DNA of 64,000 bases from the NCBI GenBank assembly GCA_025677815.1, contig JAIXMP010000046.1, positions 124,001 through 188,000 of the forward strand, in the 5' to 3' direction. Below are positions 60,875 through 64,000 of the stretch, piece by piece (the first letter of the stretch is position 1; every line of letters starts with the position of its first letter). The notes under the pieces are model-generated. The model had not been told where the DNA came from and searched no databases. It was given only the letters and a program-made list of their open reading frames with translations. The stretch is from Phascolomyces articulosus (Eukaryota > Mucoromycota > Mucoromycetes > Mucorales > Lichtheimiaceae). Made by a program: the position numbers and the translations under genes.

Positions 60875-62408
60875 TTAACTCCATGCAATTTGCTTCCTTT
60901 CTTCAGAAGATGTAATGTAACCACCCGGTGGAGAATTTGGATTATGAGGTGATAGTGAAGGTGATGTTATTGTTTTTACAACAGGTGTATAAGTCCGCGT
61001 CCACAGTGTTAATATGATGATAGTTAAGATGAAAAACTATTTTATAAAGGATAGTGATTAGCCGCTCCATATTATAAAACCTATTGGGTTTATTCTCTCT
61101 CTTTTCTGAAACATGTTATTTACCATTGTTCGTATTGAGATTTTATCGATAAAGCCATTAATGATATCCGCCAGTGTTTCAGCCACAGCTCTTGTCCTTT
61201 AAAACAGAAAAATATAACATATCAGTATTTGGTTTCCATGGTTTCATTATTTCTAATTGTACTATGATGTCTTACGTTCCAATCCACATTGGTCGATACA
61301 AACATTGCTGCCACTGCCTACATAATTCATCCATTGCTGGTACACGTGTTGATGGGTCGCATCGATTGCTGGCATATTCCATTTGACAATTTAAAAATTC
61401 ATCTAGTCGATCTAAAAGTTAAAAACCATTTTAGAAAAAATATATATTTATAACTATTTGATTCGTGCCAATCCTTGTTAAGATTTTTTCCCTCCTCTAT
61501 CCATTAGTTACCTGATTCAAATGTTTCCAATTTCAAATTCACATCCCTTTTTAAAGCAAGAGCAAACTGAATGCCAACATAGATAGCCATTGTAAACCAT
61601 GCCAGGTCACACCCCATTCGAATAAAACTAGTGAAAAAAAAAAAAAAAAAACGAGTGCTAGTTAGTTCACGCTATCCATTTTGCTGCTTTTTTTTTTTTA
61701 CAATGTCTACTGCTTTGCAGTATCAATAATAAAAGAACGGTGATACCTGGATGCAACAAACAGAATATGTTCTCGATAAGTGTATTCAGGAACATGTGAT
61801 GGAGGGTATATATGTTGATGCAAATGTGGTTGATGTATAGATGGAATGGCGTGTTGTTCGTTGGATTGAATAGGTGAATCGTTGTGATCGCTGTGATCGT
61901 TGTTTTCTGTGTTCGTGCTTGTGGATGTTGAAGTAACAGTAGTCGTAGGAGGTGTGGATGGAGAAGAAGATAATAAGGTGTCTTGTGATGTCTATTTTTT
62001 ATATAAAATCAATCAGAAAAATGTCAAAAAACTATTGATGGTAAAATAGAAAAAATAAACTTACGACAAGATCTTCTGTTTGTGTTTCACGATGTATTTG
62101 TTCAATAGGTTCTTTTTGTTCATTCAGATTAATTCCACCAAGATCATTGGATACATTATTCAGTTCTAAAGTGCTTTGTTGGTGATCTATTGATGGTGAC
62201 GGCGATGTAATCGGATGATCGATCATTTCTACAATAATAATAATAATGTTATAAGATACATGAATATATTTTTGGTGTGATCCATAAAGAACAAAGTTAG
62301 TGCATTACCTTGATCTTTAGGTGGCGGATCAAAAGAATTATATAAAAAAGGTTGATATTGATATTCGAATTCCATGGGACCTTCTTGCGAACGATTAAAG
62401 AATGTCAT
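60875..62408 (-). CDS. BRL1/BRR6-type nuclear envelope protein
   Basis: Integral membrane protein of the nuclear envelope/ER in the BRR6/BRL1 family, which supports nuclear pore assembly and lipid homeostasis. About 330 residues in some seven exons. The N-terminal part is Ser/Thr/His-rich and disordered. It is followed by a membrane segment (MGCDLAWFTMAIYVGIQFAL), the lumenal domain with the four-cysteine pattern CQMEYASNRC...LCRQWQQC (two disulfides in the family), an amphipathic stretch ETLADIINGFIDKISIRTM, and a second membrane helix (FFILTIIILTLW). The tail is TSSEERKQIAWS. I chose the ATG giving MTFFNRSQ; an upstream in-frame ATG (62453) would add a Phe-rich stretch. Confidence 0.85.
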
Positions 62409-63100
62409 TATGATATATACAAATTTGTTGAAAAAAAAAAAAGTAGATCGCAAAGAGCAAAAGCTGTGAAGAAAGGCATATTTTTTGCTTCTCCGGCTGC
62501 ATTACTAGTTACACAAAAGCCTTAGGATTTTCGTTAAAAAGGTACCATAACGTCGTGTAATAGTGTCAACACATAAGATAACAAATCCAAATCTTAGATT
62601 ACCATGAAAAAACTAGGGTATTTATTAGATTAAATATCTATGAATATTATTTCCATGGTTATAGATAATATGGGATGATTTGAATGTGGAGGACTTTTTG
62701 CATTAAAAATTAATAAAAAACCACAAATAGTTTTAATGCTGTTTATATTATTATTATTTTATTTTTCATTAAGAATTATTCATATAAAGATGCACAACTA
62801 AGACAACTGAAAACAAACAATAATAAGTGCACGTTATAATGAATCAGCTGCATATAGTGTTTTAATAAAAGGGAAAATGAACAGATCAAAAAAAAGTACT
62901 TAATTATATTAAGAAGATAAATAACAGCATTAAAGGTCGTACGAAACAAGGTGTGTGCACACGCAGAGCGACTGTCTTTTTTTTTCTGGTACCTTATTTC
63001 ACTTTTTACTTTATATTTTGACCCTATCTCCTGTATCTTCTTCTTTTTCTCTTTTTCTACTCCTCCCTTGTCGAACCCGATTCCCTCCCCTCTCCCACTT
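62409..63100. other. Divergent promoter region
   Basis: 692 bp between the BRL1/BRR6 start (minus) and the peptidase-like gene (plus). No gene supported. A pyrimidine-rich tract from 63030 to 63100 leads directly into the ATG at 63101. Confidence 0.55.
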
Positions 63101-64000
63101 ATGTCCAAAGGTTATACATGGGATCAGATTCGAAGCCAAGTGAGATCTTTTAGAGCCAGGACTCAAAGTGCATTCCCTTTTCATGCTTTAACTACAATTA
63201 AGGACTTTTATTTTGATGCTACTCATGACAAGGTGTATTTTTTATCCAACATCCAAAATATCGACGGCACCATGAGTCGTTACTTAACCTTATATGAGGT
63301 TGACTATGGTTCTTCAGAAACATTAACTCCTGAACCACCTATACCCCAACAACAGTTACGTAAGTATACCACCGTGGGAGAAGTTTAGAGAGTTGAAGAA
63401 TTATGCAAAAATGCTAAATCGCGTTTTCTTTGTAGCATCACAGAATGAACACCCATATTTGACATGGCTATGCAAATTTCCTACAGCAGAATGGTCTCCT
63501 GTATTTACAAAATATACCACTGCTTCGATCCATGACGACGACGTATTTTCCCCATCCTCTTCTTCCTCTGATCTTGGTAATGGGGATGGTAGAACGTTAC
63601 ATGCAATCCAAGGCATTTCACATTATCAAATGGTTGGCAATCAAGTCCTTTTTTCATTCAATGGTGGAGTTTATCTTGGTGATGTTGGACGTGTAAGTTT
63701 TTTAGCAGTCTTTTTTTTTAGAAGGGAAGTGTAGAGATACAACCATTTTGAATTATGCAAAAATTACGATGGATGGTACTTATGACTAAAAGCGGATGAA
63801 TTATTATGTGGTTTTTTTTTTGACGGGGTGTTAAAAAAATATGTAGATTTCGTCATTGATCCCATATGTTGAGCAACAAAAACTACATGATCCTGCTATA
63901 TTTTTATTACAGTCAACACAGCAATCGGATTCACCACCATCACCTCATAATGGTATGACAATTGATCCCCCATCACCAAAACATCAAGCTTTGAAACAAC
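63101..64000 (+). CDS. Probable DPP8/9-like prolyl dipeptidase, N-terminal part (3' partial)
   Basis: Three exons are visible (63101-63374, about 63437-63690, from about 63847). The first two join at QLP-SQNEHPYLTW and the third starts ISSLIPYVEQQ. The translation looks like the beginning of a beta-propeller peptidase: KGYTWDQIRSQVRSFRART, DKVYFLSNI, then GISHYQMVGNQVLFSFNG and LHDPAIFLLQ. The last pieces resemble the DPP8/9 segment with GITSYDF and DP..PAFFSF. The catalytic Ser-Asp-His domain would lie beyond the window, so the assignment rests on propeller similarity only. A Ser/Asp-rich insert (HDDDVFSPSSSSSD) is present. Confidence 0.5.

Noticed and set aside
1..64000. tRNA, rRNA and CRISPR features
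   Set aside because: I saw no convincing tRNA T-loop/anticodon arrangement, rRNA segment or spaced repeat array; a tRNAscan run would be the proper test.

Overview
The window is nuclear DNA from an AT-rich filamentous fungus, most likely Mucoromycota (Mucorales-type). The support is short introns (about 50-150 nt, GT...AG) in almost every gene, compact alternating strands, CT-rich leaders before ATG codons, Zn2Cys6 regulators, a fungal SSN6/CYC8 co-repressor, a lipin, a BRL1/BRR6 nuclear-envelope protein and a fungal ADAM protease. All exon models were joined by eye from ORFs and splice signals. For the lipin, TFIIS-like, both zinc-cluster and DDE-exonuclease genes the exon lengths were added up and keep frame throughout; other genes were checked at the junctions only. 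Family names come from recognised motifs, not from a search.

Layout. 1-13.2 kb is gene-dense housekeeping DNA: a 5'-truncated glyoxylate/hydroxypyruvate reductase-type dehydrogenase, a minimal TFIIS central-domain protein, two small proteins, a lipin-type phosphatidate phosphatase, an EDEM-type GH47 mannosidase with a PA domain, and a GPI-anchored Cys-rich wall protein. 13.2-49 kb is an accessory region. It carries three paralogous cytochrome P450 genes (16.2, 32.9 and 36.8 kb), two paralogous Zn2Cys6 regulators (one divergent from the second P450, one 5.4 kb beyond the third), a Tc1/mariner-type non-autonomous element, relics of HNH/NUMOD4-like and transposase genes, and a 4.8-kb intact gene joining DDE-transposase motifs to a DEDDy 3'-5' exonuclease. 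49.7-64 kb returns to housekeeping genes: an ADAM metalloprotease, SSN6/CYC8, a FYVE-plus-armadillo protein, BRL1/BRR6, and the start of a probable DPP8/9-like peptidase that runs off the window.

How it may work together. The P450 trio and the two zinc-cluster factors look like a duplicated oxidation/regulator cluster. The shared promoter between the first regulator and the second P450 holds two Gal4-type CGG/CCG inverted sites, consistent with local or self regulation. The third P450 is flanked by inverted copies of a roughly 530-bp segment, each copy adjoining a directly repeated 144-bp segment, so this locus has undergone duplication plus a local inversion.

The best candidate for an undescribed system is the gene at 21745-26586. 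AT-hooks and a zinc-ribbon-like domain are followed by two DDE-type aspartate motifs, a complete WRN/RNase D-like exonuclease, and then the glutamate motif and a terminal Cys-rich motif. The reading frame is intact across six exons.
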